64,000 bases of DNA from Bog-159 sp963738345 (GTDB taxonomy: Bacteria > Acidobacteriota > Terriglobia > Bryobacterales > Bryobacteraceae), in assembly GCA_963738345.1 (NCBI GenBank), contig CAVTWI010000002.1, forward strand, positions 3,162,001 through 3,226,000. Direction: 5' to 3'. Positions 34,968-44,347 of the stretch are shown here, one piece after another (position 1 is the stretch's first letter; every line of letters starts with the position of its first letter). Below the pieces are notes generated by a model. It was given only the letters and a program-made list of their open reading frames with translations. It was not told where the DNA came from and made no database searches. The position numbers and the translations under genes were made by a program.

Positions 34968-37607
34968 ATGTTTGCGAAGTGGGCCGCCCTGGCCGTTCTG
35001 ATGGTTCCCGTTTTGCCCGCGCAGCAGAATCCGATGGCCGGTGCGCCCTCGGGATTGCGGTGCGAATACATGACCGATCCGGTGGGGATTGATGTAATCC
35101 AGCCGCGCTTCTCGTGGGTTCTGGAGCACGGTGCGCGCGGGGAAAAGCAGACCGCCTACCAGGTGCTGGTCAGCCTGAAACCGGATGTGACGGCGGGCGA
35201 ACAGTGGGATAGCGGCAAAGTCGCCAGCGGACAATCGATGCAGGTCGCTTACGCGGGAAGGGCGCTGACGAGCGGCCAAACCTATTACTGGAAGGTCCGC
35301 TACTTCGATAGTACGGGACAAGCGAGCGCGTACAGCCCGGCAGGCCGTTTTGAAACTGGACTACTGGACAGCGGCGATTGGAAGGGCAAGTGGATCGGTG
35401 GCGCCAATCAGATTCGCCGCGAGTTTACGCTGCCTGCCCGCGTGGTGCGCGCTCGTGCGTATGTGGCCGGCGTTGGCTATTACGAACTGCGCGTCAACGG
35501 GCACAAGGTCGGCGATCATGTACTAGACCCGGCTTGGACAACCTACGATAAGCGCGTTCTATATACGGTTTACGACATTACCGATCGTCTGCGGCCGGGC
35601 GCGAACGCCGTGGGCGTGATGTTGGGCGAAGGATGGTTCAAAGCACGGGCGCTGCGCATGCAGATCCATGCGGAGTTGGAAGGCGGCAAAACGCTGGATA
35701 CCGCTACGGACGGAACATGGAAGACTGTGGCTGGGCCGATTCAAGCAGACAGCGTTTACAACGGCGAAGTGTACGACGCGCGCCTGGAAACTCCAGGGTG
35801 GGATCGCCCCGGTTTCGACGATGCGTTATGGAAGCCGGCGCAACTTATCGACGGACCCAAAGGTGCGCTGTCGGCGCAGATGATGCCACCCATCCGAGTG
35901 ACGGATACTATTGTGCCGGTGAAGATGACGATGCCACGCGCGGGGGTCTACATCTACGATCTAGGGCAGAACATTGCCGGGGTAGTGGAACTGCGGGTAC
36001 GCGGTGCGCGCGGGACGCGGGTACAACTGCGGCATGCGGAACTGCTGTACGACGACGGTACGCTCAACGTGGAAAACTTGCGTGCGGCCAAAGCTACCGA
36101 CGTTTATACGCTGCGCGGCGATGGCGGCACGGAAGTCTACCAGCCGCGGTTCACGTACCATGGTTTCCGTTATGTGGAACTAACCGGTTACCCGGGCGCG
36201 GCAAAATTCGATACGATCCGCGCCAAAGTTGTGCATTCCGATGTGCGGCCCACGGGCGGGTTCACCAGTTCGAAGCAGATCCTGAATCAGATTCAGCGCA
36301 ACATTGTGTGGGGTATTCAGGATAATCTGCACAGCGTTCCCACTGACTGCAACCAGCGCGACGAGCGCCAGGGCTGGATGGCCGATGCACATTTGTACGC
36401 CGAAACGGCCATGTTGAACTTCGATATGGCGGCATTTTATACCAACTTTCTGCGGGACATCCACGACGTACAGGCCGCGGATGGCACCATTACCGACACC
36501 GTGCCGCACCGGTTTGGCAGCCGTCCGGCCGATCCGGCATGGGGCATCGCCTATCCGCTGCTGACCTGGTATATGTACGAGTATTACGGCGACCGGCGGA
36601 TCATTGAGCAGCACTTCGCTGGCGTGAAGGCCTGGGCCGATTACTTACGCAGCCGCAGCCATGATGGCATCCTGGACTACAGCTACTACGGTGATTGGGT
36701 ACCGATAGAGAAGACCCCAGGGGACCTGGTTTCGACTTTCTGCTATTACTGGACAGCCGACCTGGTGGCTCACATGGCCGAGGTACTTGGCAAACAGGGC
36801 GACGCGGAGGCTTACCGCAAGCTGGCTGGGGAGATTAAGGACGCGTTCAATGCGAAGTTCCTCAACGCGTCGACGGGTGTGTACGGAACGGGGACGCAGA
36901 CGGCGCAGATCCTGCCGCTGTTCCTGAACATGGCGCCCGATGGACGGCGGGGCGGCGTATTCGGCGCTCTACGCGACGACCTGGTTTATACGCGCAACAC
37001 GCACCTGACTACCGGAATCCTGGGAACCAAGTACTTATTCCCATTGCTGACTAAGACAGGTAACTCCGACTTGGCTTACGAACTGGCCACGCAGACCACT
37101 TACCCGAGCTGGGGCTACATGGTGGAAAATGGCGCGACAACGCTTTGGGAACTCTGGCAGAACAAGACCGGGCCGTCGATGAACTCGCACAATCATCCTA
37201 TGTTTGGCAGCGTGGGTGCGTACTTTTATAATGCGCTGGCTGGGATCAATCCGGATGAGGCGAAGCCGGGCTTCGAACGGGTGGTGATCGCTCCGCAAGT
37301 GGCGCGAGATTTGAAATGGGCGTCCGGTTCGATTGATACGATCCGAGGCACGGTGGCGTCTTCGTGGAGCCGGTCGGACGACGGCTTCAAGCTGGATGTC
37401 ACGATCCCGGTCGGCAGCCAGGCGGAAGTACGGATCCCCGAACTGGGCATGGGGCCGGTGTCGCTTTCTGAAGGTGGACAGGCGATCTGGAAGGCTGGTG
37501 CGTATGTCAGCGGTCCGGTGGGAATTGGCGCGGTGAAGGAGAGCGACGGGGCTTTGGTGGTGGAGATAGGGTCCGGAAGCTACTCGTTCGCGTTAGTGCG
37601 GGACTAA
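34968..37607 (+). CDS. Alpha-L-rhamnosidase, GH78
   Basis: Secreted glycosidase of 879 residues that would release L-rhamnose from plant or bacterial glycans. After a signal peptide (LAVLMVPVLPAQ) come a fibronectin-like N-terminal domain (YMTDPVGIDVIQPRFSWVL), two beta domains (YVAGVGYYELRVNGHKVGDHVLDPAW; YDLGQNIAGVVELRV) and the (alpha/alpha)6 barrel with VPTDCNQRDERQGWMADAHLYAE (the general acid Glu follows the DERQGW sequence in GH78) and YSYYGDWVPIEKTPGDLV. The C-terminal beta-sandwich ends near residue 870. ATG 34968 has an excellent CTGGAGG site. Likely under control of its own promoter 48 bp after the kinase gene. Confidence 0.92.
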   Translation: MFAKWAALAVLMVPVLPAQQNPMAGAPSGLRCEYMTDPVGIDVIQPRFSWVLEHGARGEKQTAYQVLVSLKPDVTAGEQWDSGKVASGQSMQVAYAGRALTSGQTYYWKVRYFDSTGQASAYSPAGRFETGLLDSGDWKGKWIGGANQIRREFTLPARVVRARAYVAGVGYYELRVNGHKVGDHVLDPAWTTYDKRVLYTVYDITDRLRPGANAVGVMLGEGWFKARALRMQIHAELEGGKTLDTATDGTWKTVAGPIQADSVYNGEVYDARLETPGWDRPGFDDALWKPAQLIDGPKGALSAQMMPPIRVTDTIVPVKMTMPRAGVYIYDLGQNIAGVVELRVRGARGTRVQLRHAELLYDDGTLNVENLRAAKATDVYTLRGDGGTEVYQPRFTYHGFRYVELTGYPGAAKFDTIRAKVVHSDVRPTGGFTSSKQILNQIQRNIVWGIQDNLHSVPTDCNQRDERQGWMADAHLYAETAMLNFDMAAFYTNFLRDIHDVQAADGTITDTVPHRFGSRPADPAWGIAYPLLTWYMYEYYGDRRIIEQHFAGVKAWADYLRSRSHDGILDYSYYGDWVPIEKTPGDLVSTFCYYWTADLVAHMAEVLGKQGDAEAYRKLAGEIKDAFNAKFLNASTGVYGTGTQTAQILPLFLNMAPDGRRGGVFGALRDDLVYTRNTHLTTGILGTKYLFPLLTKTGNSDLAYELATQTTYPSWGYMVENGATTLWELWQNKTGPSMNSHNHPMFGSVGAYFYNALAGINPDEAKPGFERVVIAPQVARDLKWASGSIDTIRGTVASSWSRSDDGFKLDVTIPVGSQAEVRIPELGMGPVSLSEGGQAIWKAGAYVSGPVGIGAVKESDGALVVEIGSGSYSFALVRD

Positions 37608-37650
37608 GAGGCGAGCACGTTGGCGCGGCGACTGGCAGAATAAAAGAATC

Positions 37651-38454
37651 TTGAAAACGTACCGGGCAGTTCTGGCGTTAGCCATCGCCTCCATAGGCTG
37701 GGCGAAAACCTGGCCCGTCGACGGCATCGTGATCGCCGTCGACCCGACTGCCGGCACCATGCTGGTGTCGCATCGCCCGATTGAACATTACATGGGCGCC
37801 ATGGCGATGCCTTTCCGCGCGGAGAACGCGGGTCAACTGGAAGGCCTTTATCCCGGTGTGCGCGTCCGCTTCGATCTGACGGTTTCGCGGCGTGGGTCGG
37901 TAGCCCGCAACATTCGCAAAACCGGAGAGCCGGACGCTATCGTGCCATCACCGAAGGAAGCCATTGCGATCGGCAATCCCGTCCCCGATTTTTCGCTGAC
38001 CAGCGAAAAGGGAACGCGCGTCCGCCTCTCCGATTTCCGTGGCAAGGTGGTAGCCATCAACTTTCTCTATACGCGCTGCCCCTTGCCGGACGTCTGCCCG
38101 CGCCTCGCCGCCAATTTCGCCGCTCTTCAGCGGCGCTTCGCCAATCGCATGGGCGCGGATCTGGTCTTTCTTTCGGTAACCGTAGACCCAGACTTCGATA
38201 CGCCCGAGGTCCTCGCGCAATATGCCAAACGGTGGGGCGCGAAGAGTCCGGGATGGACCTTTCTAACCGGCGATGCCGCCCCGATAGCAGCCGCGCTCGG
38301 TGAGCTCTACTGGACGGACGAGGGGTCAATCGGTCATAATTCGACTACCTCTATTGTGGACCGCAGCGGCCGTCTCGCGGCATCCGTGGCCGGTTCCACG
38401 TGGCGGATCGACCAGCTCGAACAGTTGTTGCAGCACGAATTGGAGAAGCCGTAA
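37651..38454 (+). CDS. SCO1/SenC-family protein with N-terminal CusF-like copper-binding domain
   Basis: Periplasmic protein of 267 residues. A signal peptide (VLALAIASIGWA) is followed by a small CusF/YdeI-like domain (~20-90, TWPVDGIVIAVDPTAGTMLVSHRPIEHYMGAMAMPF, with His/Met ligands) and a SCO1-type thioredoxin domain (~105-260, PDFSLTSEKGTRVRLSDFRGKVVAINF). The Cys pair is in LYTRCPLPDVCPRL, a CX5C spacing instead of the canonical CX3C, and the conserved His is in SIGHNSTTSIVD. This family metallates the copper site of cytochrome oxidase. TTG start at 37651. First gene of an operon with two overlapping genes downstream. Confidence 0.88.
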   Translation: MKTYRAVLALAIASIGWAKTWPVDGIVIAVDPTAGTMLVSHRPIEHYMGAMAMPFRAENAGQLEGLYPGVRVRFDLTVSRRGSVARNIRKTGEPDAIVPSPKEAIAIGNPVPDFSLTSEKGTRVRLSDFRGKVVAINFLYTRCPLPDVCPRLAANFAALQRRFANRMGADLVFLSVTVDPDFDTPEVLAQYAKRWGAKSPGWTFLTGDAAPIAAALGELYWTDEGSIGHNSTTSIVDRSGRLAASVAGSTWRIDQLEQLLQHELEKP

Positions 38455-40076
38455 TGAAGCTTGCGCTTGCCACCTCTATCGCCATCGCCATCGCATCCCT
38501 CACTGCCGCGGACTTGCCGAAACGGAGCGATAATTGCGCGCCGCCGCCCAGCGCCCTGGCTCCCACTTTGCCGGCAAAACTGTTGCCCGGGATGGGTACG
38601 GTGCATCTTGCTATAACTACGTCCAGCGCGGACGCCCAGGCATTCTTCGATCAGGGTCTAGCGCAGATGCATTCTTTCTGGGCGCGTGAGGCCGAGCGCT
38701 CATTCCTACAAGCCGCCGCGCTTGATCCCAGGGCGCCCATGCCGCAATGGGGCATCGCCATGGTGGCAGCCGGAGACTGGCGGCCGCGCTTTCAAATTGA
38801 CCTCAATACACAAATTCAAGGTAAACAAGTACCGCCTTCTCTGATCCGCGCGCAGGCCGCTGCGCAAAAGGCACTCGAACTTAGCCACACCACCGGCACC
38901 AACCTCGAAAAGCTGTACGTGGCCGCCATCGCAGCCCGCCGGAATCCCGACGAGAAGGGCGATCCCGAGGAGGCATTCGTCCAGGGACTGCGCGCGCTGC
39001 TCGCAAAATATCCGGATGAGGTGGAAGCGCAACTCGATCTCGCGCTCATGATCATGCGGGGCTTCTCCGCAAAGGACAAAAAACCGCTGGCGCCGGGCAC
39101 CACCGAGGCAGTCGCCATCCTGCGAAGCCTGCTGGTAAAAGCACCCGAGCACCCTGGGGTTCACCACTACGTGATCCACGGATTTGAAGGTTCCAGCTTC
39201 GCGAAAGAGGCGTGGCCAAGCTGCGAGAAGTACGTCCAACTGGTCCCCAACATTCCGCACGCTTTGCACATGCCCGGCCATATCTACTCGCAAACGGGCC
39301 GCTGGCAAGATGCTGCGAAGTCTTTCAACGACGCAGCCATCAATGAGCGCATGTGGATGAAGCTCGATACGTTTTATGGCAACGGGCATCATGGCCATAA
39401 CGTGCATTATCTGGCTACGGCTTATTCGTTCGAAGGCCGTTACGATGATGCTGTAGAAGCCGCACGCGAGTTACTTGGCTACAAAGAAAATCCGGGCCAA
39501 GTGTCTCAAGCGGACCTGTTCACAGGTGCTTATGCGCAGGGTTGGTTCGGCATGCTGCGCACCCAGGTCCAGTTTCAAAAGTGGGATGCTCTTCTTGACG
39601 ACTCCATTCTTCCGGTGCTGAACCGCCCGCGCCAACAGGCTTGGCGGCATTGGGCGCGAGCCTTAGCCTATGCGCATCGGAACAATATAGCCGCCGCAAC
39701 GGAAGAGTCGCGGCAGTTCGAAGTATCGATGGCCGAATTTCGCAGTAAGGTCAAACGCCCCGAGCCGCCTGAATTGCAGGTGGCGCGGCGCGAACTCGCG
39801 GGCCAACTGGCGCTGGCCCAGGGTCAACTCGGCCGAGGCCTGAAACTGCTCGATTCCGCATCGAAGGCAGAACGGAAGTTGACATATACGGAGCCGCCGT
39901 TTTACCCGCGGCCGGTTGCCGAAGCTCTGGGACAGGAGGCGCTAAAGAACGACAAAATTGACATGGCGGAAAAGGCCTTCCGCATCGCGCTCAACCAATA
40001 TCCCGGCGATTCTCATGCTCAGAACGGCCTGAAGGCGGCGCTACAGACCGACCGTACGATGATGGCCGCGAGATGA
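38454..40076 (+). CDS. Secreted TPR protein
   Basis: Protein of 540 residues starting in the TAATG overlap with the SCO1-like gene. Signal peptide (LATSIAIAIASLTAA), then AQAFFDQGLAQMHSFWAREAERSFLQAAALDPRAPMPQWGIAMV, a TPR variant common in Acidobacteriota with a conserved WGIAM motif, and further helical repeats such as HYVIHGFEGSSFAKEAWPSCEKYV and HMPGHIYSQTGRWQDAAKSFNDAA. Function unknown. It overlaps the amidohydrolase gene at its end (ATGATG), so the three genes form one operon. Confidence 0.82.
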   Translation: MKLALATSIAIAIASLTAADLPKRSDNCAPPPSALAPTLPAKLLPGMGTVHLAITTSSADAQAFFDQGLAQMHSFWAREAERSFLQAAALDPRAPMPQWGIAMVAAGDWRPRFQIDLNTQIQGKQVPPSLIRAQAAAQKALELSHTTGTNLEKLYVAAIAARRNPDEKGDPEEAFVQGLRALLAKYPDEVEAQLDLALMIMRGFSAKDKKPLAPGTTEAVAILRSLLVKAPEHPGVHHYVIHGFEGSSFAKEAWPSCEKYVQLVPNIPHALHMPGHIYSQTGRWQDAAKSFNDAAINERMWMKLDTFYGNGHHGHNVHYLATAYSFEGRYDDAVEAARELLGYKENPGQVSQADLFTGAYAQGWFGMLRTQVQFQKWDALLDDSILPVLNRPRQQAWRHWARALAYAHRNNIAAATEESRQFEVSMAEFRSKVKRPEPPELQVARRELAGQLALAQGQLGRGLKLLDSASKAERKLTYTEPPFYPRPVAEALGQEALKNDKIDMAEKAFRIALNQYPGDSHAQNGLKAALQTDRTMMAAR

Positions 40077-41566
40077 TGGGTAGACACAAGGCGCGCCTCC
40101 TGGCGATTACGCTGGTGTGGTCGCTCGCCGCTCTGGCGCAAGACGTTCCGCAAAGCGGCAGACGTTATACCCGCTTGGCCATCCGCAATGCCATGGTGAT
40201 CGATGGCAACGGCACGCCCGCCGCCGGTCCACAGGACATCATCATCGAGAATCGCCGGATTGTCGCCGTGGTGCCGACTGACCCGGGTGCTCTACACGCG
40301 GGTGCGCGCCGCATGGCCGCCGAGGTCGAAATTGACGGGCGTGGAAAGTACGTTCTTCCCGGGCTGATCAACGTGCACGCGCATATCCAGGATACACGCG
40401 ACGGCAAACCGCAGCCCCTCGAATACGAGTTCAAGACGTGGCTTGCCTGCGGCATCACTACGGTTCGAGATGTCGGCAGCGACCTAACGAAGGCCTTAGC
40501 CCTGCGAGCCAAAAGCGCCGCGGGGGAGATTGCCGCGCCGCGCATCTTTGTCTACCCGATGTTCGGCCGGGCGAATGGAGCTATCGTCGCCGCCAATCCG
40601 ACCAATGCGGCGGAAGCCCGCGACGCCGTGCGCCAGGTTAAACAAATGGGCGCGGATGGCATCAAGATAATACAAGTTCGCCGCGACGTGATGTCAGCAG
40701 TAGAGGACGAAGCCCACAAATTGGACCTTCCCATTGCCCACCATGCGGGCGTCGAGGAAGTCACCGCCTGGGACGACATCCGCTTGGGCACGCGCTCGAT
40801 CGAACACTGGTATGGCATCCCCGACGCCGCCATTCCCGATGGCGTGCAGAATTTCCCGGCGAATTATAACTACAACGACGAGACCGATCGCTTCCGTTAT
40901 GCAGGTCGCTTGTGGCGCGAGGCCGATCCCACGAAATTGCGGGAGGTGCTGGCCGCCATGGTGAAGGCCGGCGTCGCCTGGGTGCCCACCTTCGATATTT
41001 ACGAAGCCAGCCGCGACTTGCAGCGCGCGCAGAATCAGCCCTGGTTCCGCGATTATCTTTACCCCGCGCTTGCCGACTACTTTCGGCCCAACCCAAAGAA
41101 TCACGGCTCATACTTTCTGCATTGGACCTCCACCGACGAGGCCTTCTGGAAAGAGAATTACAGGCTCTGGATGGCGGCCGTGCGAGACTTTGAACGCCTG
41201 GGAGGCCTTGTAGGTGCGGGGGATGATGCCGGGTTCATCTACCAAGTGTACGGCTTCGGTTTGATCCGCGAATTGGAATTGCACGAAGAAGCCGGCTTCC
41301 ATCCGCTTAAAGTCATCCAACATGCCACGGGAAATAACGCCCGAATCTTAGGTATGGAAGGCCAGATAGGCGGAGTACGAGCCGGCTACCTGGCGGATTT
41401 GATCGTCGTGAACGGCAATCCACTCGAAGACATTAAGGTGTTGTATCCGTCTACGGATGGCGCGGGAGTCGAATGGACCATCAAAGACGGCATCGCCTAC
41501 CACGCGCCATCGCTCGCAGCCGAGGTTCGCGAGTTAGTGAAAAATTCTCGCGAATCCCCACGCTAA
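40073..41566 (+). CDS. Secreted amidohydrolase
   Basis: Amidohydrolase-superfamily enzyme of 497 residues with a signal peptide (AITLVWSLAALAQ). Visible features are the metal-binding HxH in GLINVHAHIQD, the conserved lysine in ADGIKIIQVRRD (the usual carbamylated Lys position), the His residues in LPIAHHAGVEE and RSIEHWYGIP, and the catalytic Asp in GAGDDAGFIYQ. It resembles imidazolonepropionase-like and prolidase-like members; the substrate is not assignable. It overlaps the TPR gene by 4 bp at its start and the convergent glycosyltransferase fusion gene by 4 bp at its end. Confidence 0.85.
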   Translation: MMGRHKARLLAITLVWSLAALAQDVPQSGRRYTRLAIRNAMVIDGNGTPAAGPQDIIIENRRIVAVVPTDPGALHAGARRMAAEVEIDGRGKYVLPGLINVHAHIQDTRDGKPQPLEYEFKTWLACGITTVRDVGSDLTKALALRAKSAAGEIAAPRIFVYPMFGRANGAIVAANPTNAAEARDAVRQVKQMGADGIKIIQVRRDVMSAVEDEAHKLDLPIAHHAGVEEVTAWDDIRLGTRSIEHWYGIPDAAIPDGVQNFPANYNYNDETDRFRYAGRLWREADPTKLREVLAAMVKAGVAWVPTFDIYEASRDLQRAQNQPWFRDYLYPALADYFRPNPKNHGSYFLHWTSTDEAFWKENYRLWMAAVRDFERLGGLVGAGDDAGFIYQVYGFGLIRELELHEEAGFHPLKVIQHATGNNARILGMEGQIGGVRAGYLADLIVVNGNPLEDIKVLYPSTDGAGVEWTIKDGIAYHAPSLAAEVRELVKNSRESPR

Positions 41567-44226
41567 GTGGTCACAGAATTTGCGAATGCGTAACTGACCC
41601 CAGCGGCGCGTTCCAAACGCTGCTGCTCAGTAGCTCGCACCTGTTCCGCGGCGCGTTTGCCGGCCAGGAACGCATGATCCGAGTTGTAGTATTCCCACTC
41701 GCTATAGCGTCCGGCGAGGATTATATTCCGCTCCGCCAGCCACTCGCGAATCATCTTCACCGCTTCGCTGCGGCCGTGATCGTATACCACATATGCGTAG
41801 GGCATATCGCATTGAATCGCGGTAACGACGGGATCTTCCGCGGTAAAGAGACCTACGCGGCGGCAATCGTCAACACACCGTTGCACTAACTCGTCACCAT
41901 CGCACGGTAACGGTTTGTGCGGCGAGTAAGTGATTTCGCAAGTGAGACCAAACCCTCCCGGAGCATTGCAGAATGGGCTGGCATTTCCCTGCACGAAAAT
42001 ACGATGGAACACGGTATCTTCCGGATAATAGATCCAGTGTTTTTCGGTCAGATTCTCGCGACCAATGCCCAGATGGACGCACCGCACGGAAACGTGCCGC
42101 AGTTCAGCGGATGCCCGACGGATGGCGGCGGGCGCTTCGCGTCCCAATTGGCGGATCAGAACGGGAAGGGGCATCGTACTGATCAAGTGATCGTAGCGTA
42201 CCGTGGACCCGTCTTCGAGCGTAATCGTGTGGCGGGAGGGCGACACTTTTACGGTGGCAGTATTCAATCGCAGGTCGCCTTTCAGATGGGGTACCCAGGC
42301 ATTCATTAATTCCTGGAAGCCACCTCGCAGAGGGTAACCGAAGCGCGCGTTGGGGCCCATGGGCTTAGGCGCGGGAGATAGCGCACCTTCCACCATCTCA
42401 GATAGATCCGGCAGAGGCACGCGGCCGCCCAACCACGACGTTTCCATCTCGTTTAATGGCACAGCCCACAGCTTACGGTTGTAGGGGATGGCAAAGTGTT
42501 TGGCGATGCCGGCGCCCCAAACCTTATAAATGAATTCTTCAAAGTTGGCCGGTTCCGCCGTTGAAGGGGTGGCCGCCAGCTTCGGCATCAGGGGTGCCGA
42601 AGACTCCAGGATGCCGTCCGCACAGCAATCTTTAACGTCGCCCTCGCATGCACCGTTGGTTGCGTGACCATTTGTGGCGTGACCGTTAGTCGTGTGTCCG
42701 TTTGTTCCCCGGCTGTTGGCCGGAGGCTTCAGCGAGCCATAGCGAGCTTCAATAGCGCCAACAATGCATTCCTTAATGACTTCGGCAGGCAATCCGTAAA
42801 GCGAACCCTGAAACGGGTATCGTGTAAACACATTCTTGCTATAGATCCAAGCTTCGCGATCCTGCCAGTGCACATTGTCACCCAGCAGCATCCGGTAAAG
42901 CTGGTGAACGTAGGGATCGCCGGAGAACATGATGTGGCCGGCGTAATCAAAGGTAAAACCCTCGGATTCAATCGAGCGGCACCAGCCGCCTACGCGGTCG
43001 TTCTTCTCGATCAGCAGTGCATCTTTGCCGAGATGGTAAGCCGCGCTGAGCCCGGTGGGTCCGGCGCCGATGATGGCGGTATGCGCTTTCTGGCGAGCTG
43101 GACGCTTGGGCGCCTTCCGCTCGATAACGGCCGCGATCAACTGCTCCATACTTTCGACCGTCGCCGCCCACGAAGTTTCCGCCAAAACGGTCTGCATGCG
43201 CGCCTGCCGCGCTTCCCGTTCATCGGATCCGGCATTCAGCGCCTGCTCACAACCCGAAATAAACTCAGCCGGCGTGCCGCCCAGGTAGACAATGTCGCCA
43301 TACGGTTCAGCCACGTCGGTTATAGGAGTGCTTACAATCGGTTTTCCCGCGGCCATATACTCAAGGGTCTTAGTCGGGCTGATATACTTGGTCGACTGGT
43401 TTCGCGCAAACGGCATCAGGCAGATGTCCCAGCCTTTCAAATAGGCGGGTAACTGGGCATACGGCCGCTGTCCGAAGTAGCGGATATTAGGTTTGCTGGG
43501 CAGCGTTGCGGGGTCGATTTTGACCACCGGACCGACCATGGCGATCTGCCACTCCGGATGCGCAGAGGCGACCGCGTCCAGAAGTTGCAGGTCCATCCGT
43601 TCGTCGATTACTCCGTAATAACCAAGTCGTGGGTGCGACATGTCCGCTTGGTCCGCAGGCTCTTCGAGCGAACTGGCGGAACCGAAATGTTGCAGATCGA
43701 CGCTGCTCGGAAAGCAATGAACCTGCGGATGACGGTCCTTCTTAGCTCGGTACAGGCTGCGCCCACCGGTGAATACTAAGTCCGCCTTGGCCAGCAACTC
43801 TTTTTCGCGTACAGCCAATTCCGGCGGCGCGTTTAAGAACGCGGACAGTTCATCCATGCAGTCATAAACAACCGCCAAGGGCTTAAGATCCTCTGCCGCG
43901 GGCAACGCCAGAGGTGTATAGAACCAGAGAATGTAGTCACCCACGCCTTCGGCTTGCAGTAACTGAGGCACCATTTGCCGGAGCAGCGGCAATTGTTGCG
44001 CATGAAATCCAGCCGCCTCACAGTTGGTTTGCAAGCGGCACACGGTAACGTTCGCTTCGGGTTCGTGAACTTGCCATTCGGGCGCTAAACTCTTGCTCGC
44101 AACCGGTTCCTCAATGAACAGGATGCGGTGCGATTTCGCCAGACGCGAGAGCAAGTGCTGCGGCCTTTGATAGACAAAGTCCCATCGTAAATGCGAGAAG
44201 ACAATTATTGCGGTATTCCCGTACAT
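41563..44226 (-). CDS. Glycosyltransferase fused to UDP-galactopyranose mutase-like FAD enzyme
   Basis: Fusion protein of 887 residues. Residues 1-~375 are a GT-B-like glycosyltransferase (FSHLRWDFVYQRPQHLLSRL; VVYDCMDELSAF; TKYISPTKTLEYMAAGKPIVSTPI). Residues ~380-870 are an FAD-binding domain with IIGAGPTGLSAAYHLG (Rossmann fold) and DYAGHIMFSGDP, resembling UDP-galactopyranose mutase and related NAD(P)-binding flavoproteins, ending with AGRYSEWEYYNSDHAFLAG. A repeat-rich linker (residues 508-525, TNGHx repeats) interrupts the FAD half. The protein would act on the cytoplasmic face in polysaccharide or glycolipid assembly. Last gene of the minus-strand run with GH2 and GH1; 121 bp downstream of GH1. 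Confidence 0.82.
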   Translation of the reverse strand: MYGNTAIIVFSHLRWDFVYQRPQHLLSRLAKSHRILFIEEPVASKSLAPEWQVHEPEANVTVCRLQTNCEAAGFHAQQLPLLRQMVPQLLQAEGVGDYILWFYTPLALPAAEDLKPLAVVYDCMDELSAFLNAPPELAVREKELLAKADLVFTGGRSLYRAKKDRHPQVHCFPSSVDLQHFGSASSLEEPADQADMSHPRLGYYGVIDERMDLQLLDAVASAHPEWQIAMVGPVVKIDPATLPSKPNIRYFGQRPYAQLPAYLKGWDICLMPFARNQSTKYISPTKTLEYMAAGKPIVSTPITDVAEPYGDIVYLGGTPAEFISGCEQALNAGSDEREARQARMQTVLAETSWAATVESMEQLIAAVIERKAPKRPARQKAHTAIIGAGPTGLSAAYHLGKDALLIEKNDRVGGWCRSIESEGFTFDYAGHIMFSGDPYVHQLYRMLLGDNVHWQDREAWIYSKNVFTRYPFQGSLYGLPAEVIKECIVGAIEARYGSLKPPANSRGTNGHTTNGHATNGHATNGACEGDVKDCCADGILESSAPLMPKLAATPSTAEPANFEEFIYKVWGAGIAKHFAIPYNRKLWAVPLNEMETSWLGGRVPLPDLSEMVEGALSPAPKPMGPNARFGYPLRGGFQELMNAWVPHLKGDLRLNTATVKVSPSRHTITLEDGSTVRYDHLISTMPLPVLIRQLGREAPAAIRRASAELRHVSVRCVHLGIGRENLTEKHWIYYPEDTVFHRIFVQGNASPFCNAPGGFGLTCEITYSPHKPLPCDGDELVQRCVDDCRRVGLFTAEDPVVTAIQCDMPYAYVVYDHGRSEAVKMIREWLAERNIILAGRYSEWEYYNSDHAFLAGKRAAEQVRATEQQRLERAAGVSYAFANSVTT
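42652..42705 (-). repeat. 15-bp in-frame repeat encoding TNGHx pentapeptides
   Basis: Four consecutive units read TNGHT, TNGHA, TNGHA and TNG within the flavoprotein half of the fusion protein. The units differ at synonymous third positions (AAC/AAT for Asn, GGA/GGT for Gly), so the peptide repeat, not the DNA, seems to be kept. It is followed by a Cys- and acid-rich stretch (ACEGDVKDCCADG). Confidence 0.85.
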
Positions 44227-44347
44227 GATTCCTCGAGCCTGATTTTGGATTTAGAAATGTGAGGCGCGCGGGGCGCGCTTGTTTCGAACGTTATCTATGC
44301 AGTTGATGGTCCACTGGGGACCGAATCACAGTGGTTGAGGGCGGAAG

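Noticed and set aside
44262..44276. GCGCGC-GGG-GCGCGC palindrome between GH1 and the glycosyltransferase fusion gene
   Set aside because: Self-complementary GC-rich runs are expected at this base composition, and no T run follows on the transcribed strand.
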